DNA of 64,000 nt, taken from positions 310,001 through 374,000 of the forward strand of contig NZ_CAJGBN010000001.1 in NCBI RefSeq assembly GCF_904426505.1, written 5' to 3'. Of this stretch, positions 47,233 to 56,676 are shown one piece after another. The first letter of the stretch is position 1, and every line of letters begins with the position of its first letter. The notes beneath the pieces are model-generated. The model was not told the origin of the DNA, did no database searches, and was given only the letters and a program-made list of their open reading frames with translations. The position numbers and the translations under genes are program-made. This stretch comes from Rubrivivax sp. A210 (GTDB lineage Bacteria > Pseudomonadota > Gammaproteobacteria > Burkholderiales > Burkholderiaceae_C).

Positions 47233-50200
47233 ATGAGCGCCAGCACCACGCCAGATCACCAAGCCCAGGCCCAGGCCTTCATCGCGCGCTGGTCGGGCGC
47301 CGGGGGCTCGGAGCGCGCCAACTACCAGCTCTTCATCGGCGAACTGTGTACGCTGCTGGACGTGCCCGCGCCCGGACCGGCCAGCGGGGACGCCGGCGAG
47401 AACGCCTATGTCTTCGAGCGCCGCGTGGGCTTTGCGCATGGTGATGGCGGCCAGAGCGTGGGCTTCATCGACTGCTACCGCCGCGGTGCCTTCGTGCTCG
47501 AGGCCAAGAAGCTCAGGGCCGGCGCCGGCACGCGGGGCTTTGACGAGGCCTTGCTGCGTGCCCGCGCCCAAGCCGAGAGCTATGCCCGCGCCCTGCCCGC
47601 GGCCGAAGGCCGGCCGCCCTTCGTGGTGGTGGTGGATGTCGGCCGCGTGATCGAGCTGTATGCCGAGTTCACGCGCAGCGGCGCCACCTACACGCCGTTC
47701 CCCGATGCCCGCAGCCACCGCCTGCCGCTGGCCCGGCTGGCCGAGCCGGCGCTGCGCGAACGCCTGCGCACGCTGTGGCTGGACCCGATGGCGCTGGACC
47801 CGGCGCGTCAGCGCCCAGGTCACGCGCGAGGTGGCGGCCAAGCTGGCGCTGCTGGCGCGCGACCTCGAGGCCGACGGCCACGCCGCCGAGCGCGTGGCCG
47901 CCTTTCTGACGCGCTGCCTGTTCAGCATGTTCGCCGAGGACGTGGGCCTGCTGCCCCGGGCGGCCAATGGCGAAGGCGCCTTCGTGTACCTGCTGCGCCA
48001 GTACCGCGACGAGCCCGAGACCCTGCGCCAGATGCTGCGCGTGCTGTGGACCGACATGGACCGCGGCGGCTTCAGCCCGGCGCTGGCCAAACAGGTGCTG
48101 CGCTTCAACGGCAAGCTGTTCAAGGGCTGGGGCCAGGACGACTATGTGCTGCCGCTTTCAAGGCGGGTCGTCGCCGGCCTGCTGGGCGCGGCCGAATCGA
48201 ACTGGCGCGCGGTGGAGCCGGCCATCATCGGCACCCTGCTTGAGCGCGCGCTCGATCCGCAGGAGCGCCACGCCCTGGGCGCCCACTACACGCCGCGCGC
48301 CTACGTCGAGCGCCTGGTGCTGCCCACGGTGGTGGAGCCGCTGCGCGCCGACTGGGCCGACGCCCAGGCCGCGGCCCTGCTGCTGGCCACCGAGGCCGAG
48401 GCGCTGGACGGCAAGAAGCGCACCGACAAGCTGGCCGAGGCGCGCGCCGAGCTGCGGCGCTTCCACCACCGCCTGTGTACGACGCGCGTGCTCGACCCCG
48501 CCTGCGGCAGCGGCAACTTTCTCTACGTGACGCTGGAACACCTCAAGCGCCTGGAGGGCGAGGTGCTGAACCAGCTCGACGACCTGGGCGACACCCAGGC
48601 CCGGCTGGGCCTGGAGGGCGAGACCGTCACGCCGCAGCAGCTGCTGGGCATAGAGATCAACGAGCGCGCCGCCGCGCTGGCCGAGCTGGTGCTGTGGATC
48701 GGCTATCTGCAGTGGCACATCCGCACCACCGGCCACGCCAGCGTGGCCGAGCCGGTGATCCACGACTACGGCAACATCGAGCACCGCGACGCCGTGCTGG
48801 CCCACGACGGCCAAGAGCCCATGACCGCCGCCGACGGCAAGCTGGTGACGCGCTGGGACGGCCAGAGCTTCAAGGCGCACCCGGTGACCGGGCAGCCGGT
48901 GCCGGATGAGGCGGCGGTGGTGCTGCAATGGCGCTACCTGAACCCGCGGCAGGCCGAGTGGCCGAAGGCTGATTTCATCGTCGGCAATCCGCCGTTCATC
49001 GGCAACAAGCGCATGCGGGATGCGCTGGGGGATGGCTACGTCGAGGCATTGCGCAGCGCGTGGCCATCCATTCCGGAAAGCGCTGACTTGGTGATGTTCT
49101 GGTGGCAGAAGGCTGCAGACACGGTTCGCCAGGATCGGGCGAGGCGGTTCGGTCTGATCACGACCAACAGCATCACCATGATCTTCAACCGCCGCGTCCT
49201 CGACGCGCATCTGTTTTCGACGCCAGCGCTGCACCTCGCGTTTGCCGTGCCCGATCACCCGTGGGTGGACTCCGCTGGCGGCGCCGCGGTTCGGATCGCC
49301 ATGACGGTTGGTGCCCCTGGGCGGGAGGAAGGCCGTCTGCTGGAATCGATTGAGGAGACCGAGGCAGCAGAGGGAGAAGTCGCGGTTCGATTCAAGGCTC
49401 GATCCGGGGTCATCCACCCGGACATGAAGATCGGAGCGAATGTCGGTGCAGCAAAGCCCCTGCTGGCCAATCGCGGCATCGCTTTCCGGGGAATTACGCT
49501 GCTTGGCGAGGGCTTCTGGGTAGATCACGATGACGAGTTGGTACGCCTCGAACCAGCCGCCGTAAAGCCGTTGCGAAACGGAAAAGACATCGTTGATCGG
49601 CCACGCAACAGCTTCTGCGTTGACCTCTTCGGCCTGAGCGAGGCCGAAGCGCGCGAGCGCTTTCCTCGCAGCTACCAGCGCCTTGTCGACAGAGTTCTTC
49701 CCGAACGGCGGGTTTGTGAACGCCGCTCCTACCGGGAAAAGTGGTGGCTGTTTGCCGAGCCGCGGGCGGAGTTCCGTTCTGCGTCCAGGGGTTTGGCCTC
49801 TTATCTCGCGACATCGATGACGGCGAAGCATCGGCTATTTGTTCGGCTCTTGTCGGAGGTGCGGCCCGACCAGGGGCTGGTTGCCATCTGTCTTGAGGAT
49901 TCACTGTCCCTCGGCGTGCTGTCGAGCCTTGTGCACGGCGAATGGTCGCTGGTTGCGGGCGGACGTCTTGGCATCGGCAACGACCCTCGCTACAACCAGT
50001 CTCGGTGCTTCGACACCTATCCATTTCCCGACGACGACACCGGCCTCACCCCGGAGCTCACCGCCCGCATCCGCGCCCTGGCCGAGCAGCTCGACGCGCA
50101 GCGCAAGGCGCAGCAGGCCGCGCACCCGGAACTCACGCTCACCGGCGTCTACAACGTGCTGGAAAAACTGCGCAAGGAAGCACCCCTGTCGCCCAAGGAG

Positions 50201-50764
50201 CGGCTGATCCACGAGCAAGGCCTGGTGTCGGTGCTGAAGAGCCTGCACGACGACCTGGACGCCGCCGTGCTGGCCGCCTACGGCTGGACCGATCTGCAAT
50301 CCGTCCTGGCCGACCACCGCCCCGCCGCGGCCGAAGCCCGCGCCGCGGCCGTCGAAACGCTGCTCGAACGCCTGGTCGCCCTCAACACCCGCCGCGCCGC
50401 CGAGGAAGCCGCCGGCACGGTGCGCTGGCTGCGGCCGGCGTTCCAGAACCGCGCCGCGGCCCAGCAGGTGATGGACGTGACAACGGCGCAGGATGGCGCT
50501 GAATCCGCTGACGCCGCCGAGGCCGCCGCCCTGGCGCCGGCCGCCGTCGTCGAGAAGCGGCCCTGGCCCGCCGGCCTGCCCGAGCAGATCGCGGCCGTGG
50601 CCGGCGTGCTGGCCGGCGCCGGGCGGGCGCTGACGCTGGCCGAGCTGGAAGCGCGCTTCACGGCGCGCGGGCGCTGGCGCGAGCGGCTGCCGGTGATCCT
50701 GGCGACGCTCGAAGCCGTGGGCCGCGCCAGCCCGCGCGAAGGTCAGCGCTGGCAGGCCATCTGA
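47233..50764 (+). pseudogene. MmeI-like restriction-modification enzyme, frameshifted
   Basis: The single-chain enzyme would be about 1,176 residues. The N-terminus has a PD-(D/E)xK site (FIDCYRRGAFVLEAKK, residues about 76-91). A helical spacer follows, then a gamma-type N6-adenine methylase with DPACGSGNFL (near 48497) and NPPF (near 48988). A target-recognition region ends at RYNQSRCFDTYPFP, with a helical tail after it. The reading frame changes between 47806 and 47810 (LDPAR in frame 1, VSAQVTREVAAKL in frame 2), equivalent to one extra or two missing bases. Frame 1 otherwise runs to a stop at 48243. Unless this is a sequence error, the nuclease and methylase are separated, and only the methylase part might still be made. 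Confidence 0.8.
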
Positions 50765-50778
50765 AGATCCGGGCCGGG

Positions 50779-51078
50779 TTGCTTCACCTCGTCGTCGCAA
50801 AGGCTGACAACGGCCGCGAGCGATACGCCAACCATATCGTGCCCACGCTGCAGGAATCATTCGAGGTGTCGCTGCCGCCCTGCACGAACGGCACGTATCG
50901 CAAGCGCTGCATCGGCCTTTTCGAAGGCCCGAGCGATTTGCTGATCAGCGTGCGAGAGAACCGCGATGGACCGCTGTTCTGGGAGGTCTACAACGCCGTG
51001 CAGTCGTCGATCCAGGCCCTGAACAAGCTGCATCAAGGTGCCCTGTTGTTCGGCAAGGCGCTACGCGGCGCAGTTTGA
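50779..51078 (+). CDS. Hypothetical protein, possibly a gene remnant
   Basis: The 99-codon frame opens with TTG 15 nt after the RM stop and has G/C-rich third positions, so it looks coding. The protein (HLVVAKADNGRERYANHIVP near the start; GPSDLLISVREN; LFWEVYNAVQSSIQALNK; FGKALRGAV at the end) is not recognised. The SD-LLIS block with a later Gly-Ala end faintly recalls class III nucleotide-cyclase-like hypothetical proteins that are longer on both sides. It has no ribosome-binding site, so it may be a truncated fragment. Confidence 0.3.
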   Translation: MLHLVVAKADNGRERYANHIVPTLQESFEVSLPPCTNGTYRKRCIGLFEGPSDLLISVRENRDGPLFWEVYNAVQSSIQALNKLHQGALLFGKALRGAV

Positions 51079-51197
51079 GGGTGTACGCGCCGGTCCGACC
51101 CTCTGGCATGTGACGGCTGCCTCGGGGTGCCTAACGCCGGTCATTGGGGCACGTCCCTACCGATTTCGCGCGGCGCGTACGCAAGGGAGTCTAGGGC

Positions 51198-51596
51198 ATG
51201 CTGACAGTCGAGTTCAAACCGGACGGCGCCGACAAGCGCCTTGCGGGCCCGCGCGAGTCCTTGACAGAGGCGAATTTCGCCGCGCAGGGCCGGCCGCAGC
51301 GGGAGCCGCACAAGGCCGCGACGATCCGGGCACGGATGAAGCGCAAGCGTGGAAGCACGATGCTGATTCGCCAGGGCGGAGACGCCAAGGCCAAAAGCCT
51401 GGCCGTCTTGGCCAAAGCCCTGCACAAGCGGGTGCGGGAGTCGTGGCACCGGGTAGAAGACCACAAGATCGAGATCAGGGCCAGGCCCTGTCTGCCGATC
51501 TCGGGCCGCCCCCCGTCGTCGGCAACCCTGCAACCAGGGGCGACCCGCTCAGTGCTCGACGTTTTCCAGCGCTTCCCGATGCGTTCGGCGGGCTGA
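51198..51596 (+). CDS. Hypothetical basic protein
   Basis: A 132-codon frame starts at ATG 51198, eight nt after GGGAG, with a stop codon two codons upstream. Third positions are strongly G/C up to about 51490, which supports coding. The product is Lys/Arg-rich (IRARMKRKRGSTMLIRQGG; LAKALHKRVRESWHRVEDHK) and I recognise no family. The tail after about residue 95 looks less protein-like, so the gene may be frayed. It lies in the poorly conserved stretch after the RM gene. Confidence 0.35.
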   Translation: MLTVEFKPDGADKRLAGPRESLTEANFAAQGRPQREPHKAATIRARMKRKRGSTMLIRQGGDAKAKSLAVLAKALHKRVRESWHRVEDHKIEIRARPCLPISGRPPSSATLQPGATRSVLDVFQRFPMRSAG

Positions 51597-51683
51597 TTTT
51601 CTCGTCGGGCCGAATGTTGCGTGGTGAGCAATGCGGTTGCGCCCATCGCCCCCCGCAGTCCCGCCCTCACCTGCCCTCTCCCA

Positions 51684-51715
51684 CCCGTCACCCGCCCGTC
51701 ACCCACCCGTCACCC
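51684..51715 (+). repeat. Three 11-bp direct repeats (CCCGTCACCC)
   Basis: CCCGTCACCC occurs at 51684-51693, 51695-51704 and 51706-51715, exactly 11 bp apart, in a C-rich stretch 120 bp before the universal stress protein gene. One copy per helical turn is the layout of a cooperative regulator site, but a simple minisatellite is equally possible. The remainder of 51597-51834 shows nothing I can identify. Confidence 0.45.
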
Positions 51716-51834
51716 TCTCCGCACCCGCCCCGTTTGGCCGCGCCTTGTCCTCGCTCAAGCCCGCCGCCTTCACCCGGACGCCAAACGATGGTCGAATAGC
51801 CATCCGAGTCCGCAGCCGCAAGAGCCAGAGCCCC

Positions 51835-52230
51835 ATGACCCTACTCGTCGCCTATGTGCCCCGCCCCGAGGGGCAAGCCGCCCTGGACAAGGGCATGGAG
51901 ATCGCCCAGCGCCGCGGTGAGGCGCTGCTGGTGGTGAACGCCGGCCCCGGCGGCCACAAGGAAGACGCCTCGGTGGCCGACGCGCTGGAGATGGAGCGCC
52001 TGCAAAAGCTGCTCGCCGCCTCGGGCCTGAGCTTCGAGCTCAAGCAGTTCGAGCGCGGCAGGTCGGCGGCGCAGGAGGTCGAGGCCCTGGTCGAGACGCT
52101 GCCGATCTCGCTGGTGGTCATCGGCCTGCGCAAGCGCAGCCCCGTGGGCAAGCTGCTGCTGGGCAGCGTGGCGCAGGAAATCCTGCTCAACGTGCCCTGC
52201 CCCGTGCTGGCCGTCAAGGCAGCGGGCTGA
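51835..52230 (+). CDS. Universal stress protein (UspA family)
   Basis: The 131-residue single-domain Usp starts MTLLVAYVPRPEGQAALDKG and ends in the family's nucleotide-loop region (VVIGLRKRSPVGKLLLGSVAQEILLNVPCPVLAVK). The usual G-2x-G-9x-G-S/T motif is only partly kept: the first Gly and the final GS are present, but the second Gly is Lys. ATG 51835 was chosen because upstream codons are low-complexity Pro/Ser/Arg. The role is general stress tolerance; ATP binding is uncertain. Confidence 0.88.
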   Translation: MTLLVAYVPRPEGQAALDKGMEIAQRRGEALLVVNAGPGGHKEDASVADALEMERLQKLLAASGLSFELKQFERGRSAAQEVEALVETLPISLVVIGLRKRSPVGKLLLGSVAQEILLNVPCPVLAVKAAG

Positions 52231-52356
52231 AAAGACCCCGCTTCCGGCACCAGTTGCGCACGCCACCCCGCACCGCGGGCGTTAGAGTGCCTAGCCATGT
52301 CCTGGAGCCTGCCGTCCGCTCCACAGCCGCGCCCCCACCATCCGAGGACTCCGCAC

Positions 52357-52761
52357 ATGCCGCAATTCACTTGGGACACCGCCTACGAAGTCGGTGACTC
52401 CGAGATCGACGAGCAGCACCGCCGCCTGTTCGATCTGGCCAATGAGCTGTTGGGCGCCGACACCAAGGCCAGCGTCACCGCCGCGGCCATCCAGCTCTAC
52501 CAATACGTGCGGGTGCATTTCAAGCACGAGGAAGACCTGATGCGGCGCATCGGATTTCCGGATTACCGCCAGCATGTGCAGATGCACTCGCAGATGGTCG
52601 ACAGGCTCAACGCGCTGAGCGCCGATATCGCCGACGGCTGCTGGCGCAGCCAGGACCTGCGCGCCTTCATGAACGAATGGCTGCTGATCCACATCGCCGA
52701 GCAGGACACGCGGCTGGCGGACTATGTCGCGGCTGCGGCGGCGAGTTCCGCCCCGCACTGA
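52357..52761 (+). CDS. Bacteriohemerythrin
   Basis: The 134-residue four-helix diiron O2-binding protein has ligand positions in EIDEQHRRLFDLANEL, VRVHFKHEEDLMRRIGFPDY, RQHVQMHSQMV and LLIHIAEQDTRLADY, all as in bacteriohemerythrins. The start at ATG 52357 gives the canonical opening PQFTWDTAYEVGD. It may store or sense O2 or protect oxygen-sensitive Fe-S enzymes. A second hemerythrin gene follows after 14 nt. Confidence 0.94.
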   Translation: MPQFTWDTAYEVGDSEIDEQHRRLFDLANELLGADTKASVTAAAIQLYQYVRVHFKHEEDLMRRIGFPDYRQHVQMHSQMVDRLNALSADIADGCWRSQDLRAFMNEWLLIHIAEQDTRLADYVAAAAASSAPH

Positions 52762-52775
52762 CCGGGGCTGACACC

Positions 52776-53204
52776 ATGCCCATCCAGTGGCGCCCGACCA
52801 TGAGCGTCGGCAACGAGTGGATCGACGGCGACCACCAGCAGCTGATCTTCCTGATCAATACCGCCGAGATGGCCCTGGGGCCCGACGGCGACCGCATCGC
52901 GCTGGACGAGGCGCTGCAGCGCCTGGACGCCTACACCCAGGAACACTTCGCCCGCGAAGAGCAGATCATGAAGGCGGTGTGCTACCCACGCTACGTGGAG
53001 CACCGCGCGTCACACCGCTCGCTGGTTGAGCGCCTGGCGGCGCTGAGCCTGCAGATCCGGGCCTCCAAGGCCGGCACGCCCAGCGCCGAGGAGGTCGACC
53101 AGCTGGTGGGCCTGCTGCGCTCGTGGCTGATCGACCATGTGCTCAAGGAAGACCTGCTGATGAAGCAGGCCCTGCAGTCGCTGCCCGACGACTTCAAGCC
53201 CTGA
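52776..53204 (+). CDS. Bacteriohemerythrin (second copy)
   Basis: The 142-residue hemerythrin has ligand motifs EWIDGDHQQLIFLINT, QEHFAREEQIMKAVCYPRY, VEHRASHRSLVERL and WLIDHVLKEDLLMKQAL. It is clearly diverged from its neighbour: longer by an acidic loop (SKAGTPSAEEVD) and with a different N-terminus. It is therefore an old duplication or an independent copy rather than a recent tandem one. It is probably co-transcribed with the first copy. Confidence 0.93.
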   Translation: MPIQWRPTMSVGNEWIDGDHQQLIFLINTAEMALGPDGDRIALDEALQRLDAYTQEHFAREEQIMKAVCYPRYVEHRASHRSLVERLAALSLQIRASKAGTPSAEEVDQLVGLLRSWLIDHVLKEDLLMKQALQSLPDDFKP

Positions 53205-53256
53205 GGCCAGGCCAGCGCGGCAGCCGCAACGGCCGCCGCGCGTCGTGGCCGTCGTG

Positions 53257-56200
53257 TCAACCCATCACGCGCTGGCGCAGCGCCGCGATGACGCCCGCCA
53301 GACGTGCGCGCTGGGCCTCGTCCAGCCCCTTGCGGGCCAGCAGCGCGGCAAAGGCCTGGTCGGTGGTCAGCGGCGCTTCCTTGCTGCGGTGGCGGCCTTC
53401 CATGGCCTGCTTCATGGCCAGCAGCTTCATCTCGCGCCGGGCCGCCTCGTAGCCCTGGGGTGATTCCAGGCCCCAACCGGCTTCGACCTGCAGGAACAGC
53501 GATTCGGGCGTGTTGGGTACCGCCGCGGCAGCACTGCGCGCCGCCAGGCCCGGCAGCGCGGCGCGCTGGCGCAGCGCGTCTTCCCAGGCCGGCGGGTGGC
53601 CGCCGGGCAGCGCGCTCCAGCGCTCGGCCAGGGCCGGCTTGTCGGCGCCTTCGCCGCGCTCGAGTTCGTCGCAGAGGGCCAGCTTGGCCAGCAGGGCGTC
53701 GCAGCCGGCATGCCAGGCGCGCTGGGCGCTGCCATCCAGGTGGCGGCGCACCACCTCGTCGGCGGCGATGATGCGGGCTTCCAGTGACGCGGCCTCGGCG
53801 CGCGGGGCCGGGCCGATGCGCTGCCACTGCTGGGCCACCTCGGCCAGGGTACGCCGCAGTTCGGCGTCAGGCGCGTCCAGCGAAAGGCCCTCGAGCCGTT
53901 CGCACAGCGCGGCGCGCTCGGCGGCATTCGTCTTGAACTCGGCGTCGCGGGCGCTGTTGGCAGCGTCGCGGGCGCTGAAGATGCCGTCGATCGTGCCCTT
54001 GAACTCGGCCCAGAGCGCGTTTTCCTCGCCGCGCGGCAGCGGCAGCGCCTTGGCGTTCTGCTGCCACTCGCCCTGCAGCTCGCGCACGCGGTTGACGACG
54101 TCGCGGCCGTGGGCGCCGGCGGCGGCCTCGGCGGCCAGCGTGCGGGCGCGGGCGATCAGGCCCTGGCGCTTGTCCTGGGCGCCGCGGCGGGCCTCGCGCA
54201 GCGGCGAATCCAGCCGCGCCAGCGCCGCGTTCAGGCGCTCGGTGAGCGCCGGCTGGGCCTTGCGTGGCACGGTGTGCTCGGCGGGCCCGAGCTTGCGCCA
54301 TTCGACGTTGAACTGGTCCAGCGTGACGGCCAGGGCCTTCCATTCGGGCGAGGTCTCACCCGGCGCCACGGTGGGCAGGGCCACGGCCTCCAGCGCGGTG
54401 AGCAGCTGCTGGCGCGAGGCCAGGTTCTGCTCGCGCGCCGCGCGCTGGGCCGCCAGGTGGGCGGCGATGGGTTCGCCGGCGATCTTGAGCGCGGCGTCGA
54501 AGCGCTGCCACAGCGCGCGGCTGGTGGCGCCGCCCAGGCGGTCAAGCTCCTTCCAGCGGTTGCGCATGTCGTCGATGACCTCGCCGCGCTGCTTGATCGA
54601 CAGCTTGACGGCGGGCGCGCCCTCGGCGCCGGCGGTGGCCGCGGCCAGGGCCTCGGCCTGCTGCACCAGCTCGTCGCGGGCGCGGCCGCCGGCCCAGTGC
54701 TGCCAGCCCTTGAGCTGGGCGTACTGGGCCTGGACGGCGTCGATGCGGGCGCGCAGCGCATCGGCGGGCGCGCCGTGGTGGAGCTGCTCGTCCAGCGCCA
54801 CCAGGTGCTTGTGGATCTCGGCCAGCTGGCCGGTGGCCAGCGCCGCCTCGGCCTGGGCCAGCAGGGGCTCCAGCGCCTCGGCCTGGATGGTGCGCACCGC
54901 CTTCTGGGCCTCGCCGGCCTGGCTGCGCTTCTGGGCCTGCTGCTGGGCCTGCTGGTCCTTGCGCGCCTGGCGGGCCGCGTCACGGGCCTTCTGCCATTGC
55001 TCGACGCGCTGGTTGAGCAGCGCGGCCAGCGGGGCGTCGGCCAGCGGCGCCAGCTGCTGCCAGCGCTGCAGCGGCGTGGGCGGTGCGGGCTCGGCGGGGG
55101 CGGCAGCCTCGGGCGCGGGCGCGGGACTGGGCGCTTCGACCGCGGCCTCGGCGGCCACTTCCGCTGCGGGCGCGGACTCGGGCTCGGCGACGGCAGAGGC
55201 TGCCGCCGCAGCGGCTTCCTCGTCCTGCGGCGCGGCTTCGGGCGCAGGTGCGGCAGCAGCGTCGACTGCGGGCGAGGCAGCGGCCTCGAACGTGGGCTCT
55301 GCGGCGGATGCAACGGGCGCCGGCTCGGCAGTGGCCTCCGGCGCAGCGGCCACAGGTGCCTCTTCGGCGGCGGCCGGGGCGACGGCCGCCGTCGCTTCCG
55401 CCGGGATTGCTGCTTCGGCGGCTTCTGCCGGCGCCGCTTGCGCCATGGCTGGTGCCGGATCGGCTGCCGTTGCGGCCTCGACGGGCGCCGGGGCTTCCGC
55501 GGCAGCGACCACCTCGGTGGCTTGCTCGGCCACGGCAGCGCCCTCGGCGTCGGCCGCTACAGCCGCTACGGCCGACTCCGTGGATGCTTCCACGGCCACG
55601 GCCGGCGCCGCTTCTGCGGGCGCCTCGGCTCCATCGACCGGCGCGGGCGCGGCCGTGTCTACAGCCGGGGGAGCCACGGGCGCGGCCGCCGGCTTGGGCG
55701 GCCGGACGCGTTCCGGCGGCGCGCTTTGGAGCACCTCGTCCAGCAGGGCCAGGCGTTCCTCGAGCTGGGCGGCCAGTTGCACGGCGGCTTCCAGCGTCTC
55801 GTACACGACGGTGCCGGCCACCGGCGCGGCGGCGGCCACGCCGCGGGCCGTGGCCATGGCGGCGGCGAGTTCGCTGCGGTCGCGCACGCCCGCGGCGGCG
55901 GCATTGCAAACCGTGCGCAGCGCATCCAGCGCCTGCACGGCCTGGCCACCCCAGCGCTTGAGCGAGCGCTCCTGTTCGGCTCTTTCCTTCACCTTTTCCC
56001 CCAATTGAACGGACAGGGCGGCGAATGTCTCGCCTTGGCCCTCTTGCAACAGTTTGGCATCCAGGGCGCGCCAGGCGCGGTCGAGCTCGACCACCCGGTT
56101 GTCGGGGATCAAGGGCGCTTCCAGCAGGGCTCGGGCCGCTTCGATCAGGCGGCTGGCCTCGTCGCCGGCATCGCGGCGGGCGACGCCGGCCAGGTGGCGC

Positions 56201-56496
56201 TGCTTGGCCAGCTGGTGGACACGGCGGTCGTGGTTGCGGAACTCGCGCTCGGCGAGCTTGAGCGCTTCCTCGCCGGAGAGCGCCTCCACCGCAGCCAGCT
56301 TGATCTCCAGCGGCACCTTCTGGCGCGCCAGCGCCAGCAGTGCCTGGTCGTCGCCGCGGGCCGCCTCCAGCGCCGGCTTCCAGTCCACCGGCGGCGGCGC
56401 CGGGGCCTTCACGGCGGCCGCGGGTGGCGGCGCCGGGCGCGGCGCGGCGGCAGCGGCTTCCGCGGGGTTCTTCTTGTTGAATATCCAGCCAAGCAT
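53257..56496 (-). CDS. DUF349-repeat protein
   Basis: The 1,079-residue, probably cytoplasmic, protein consists largely of helical charged DUF349-type repeats (WKELDRLGGATSRALWQRFDAALKI; LQGEWQQNAKALPLPRGEENALWAEFKGTIDGIF). An Ala/Glu/Pro-rich low-complexity segment of about 250 residues (about 260-500) follows an N-terminal helical region. The start MLGWIFNKKNP at ATG 56496 is typical. The function is unknown; DUF349 proteins in other bacteria have been linked to nucleic-acid-related or stress roles. Confidence 0.85.
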   Translation of the reverse strand: MLGWIFNKKNPAEAAAAAPRPAPPPAAAVKAPAPPPVDWKPALEAARGDDQALLALARQKVPLEIKLAAVEALSGEEALKLAEREFRNHDRRVHQLAKQRHLAGVARRDAGDEASRLIEAARALLEAPLIPDNRVVELDRAWRALDAKLLQEGQGETFAALSVQLGEKVKERAEQERSLKRWGGQAVQALDALRTVCNAAAAGVRDRSELAAAMATARGVAAAAPVAGTVVYETLEAAVQLAAQLEERLALLDEVLQSAPPERVRPPKPAAAPVAPPAVDTAAPAPVDGAEAPAEAAPAVAVEASTESAVAAVAADAEGAAVAEQATEVVAAAEAPAPVEAATAADPAPAMAQAAPAEAAEAAIPAEATAAVAPAAAEEAPVAAAPEATAEPAPVASAAEPTFEAAASPAVDAAAAPAPEAAPQDEEAAAAAASAVAEPESAPAAEVAAEAAVEAPSPAPAPEAAAPAEPAPPTPLQRWQQLAPLADAPLAALLNQRVEQWQKARDAARQARKDQQAQQQAQKRSQAGEAQKAVRTIQAEALEPLLAQAEAALATGQLAEIHKHLVALDEQLHHGAPADALRARIDAVQAQYAQLKGWQHWAGGRARDELVQQAEALAAATAGAEGAPAVKLSIKQRGEVIDDMRNRWKELDRLGGATSRALWQRFDAALKIAGEPIAAHLAAQRAAREQNLASRQQLLTALEAVALPTVAPGETSPEWKALAVTLDQFNVEWRKLGPAEHTVPRKAQPALTERLNAALARLDSPLREARRGAQDKRQGLIARARTLAAEAAAGAHGRDVVNRVRELQGEWQQNAKALPLPRGEENALWAEFKGTIDGIFSARDAANSARDAEFKTNAAERAALCERLEGLSLDAPDAELRRTLAEVAQQWQRIGPAPRAEAASLEARIIAADEVVRRHLDGSAQRAWHAGCDALLAKLALCDELERGEGADKPALAERWSALPGGHPPAWEDALRQRAALPGLAARSAAAAVPNTPESLFLQVEAGWGLESPQGYEAARREMKLLAMKQAMEGRHRSKEAPLTTDQAFAALLARKGLDEAQRARLAGVIAALRQRVMG

Positions 56497-56676
56497 GATG
56501 GGACGCATACGCGATCGGTCGGTGAAGTGCCCGGATTGTGACGGCTGGGCGGCCCCTGCCCGCCACCGCGCCCGCGGCGAAAGGCCGCGGAGTGCGAGAT
56601 GCCACGCCCGCGGGCACCAAAACCACACGGCAAATGCCCCGCCACGGGGCCGTCCGGGCCCGCCCGGCGCCGCGTT

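Noticed and set aside
47800..47815. Programmed frameshifting or phase variation in the RM gene
   Set aside because: No homopolymer, short tandem repeat or evident slippery site occurs at the frame change.
45057..51834. Prophage or integrative element with attachment sites at tRNA-Ser
   Set aside because: No integrase, excisionase or structural genes were seen, and no repeated tRNA 3' end was found by eye.
54109..56541. Long rightward frames over the DUF349 gene (810-832 codons)
   Set aside because: They are Gly/Arg- or Ser/Ala-rich shadow translations; the leftward DUF349 repeats and start region are convincing.
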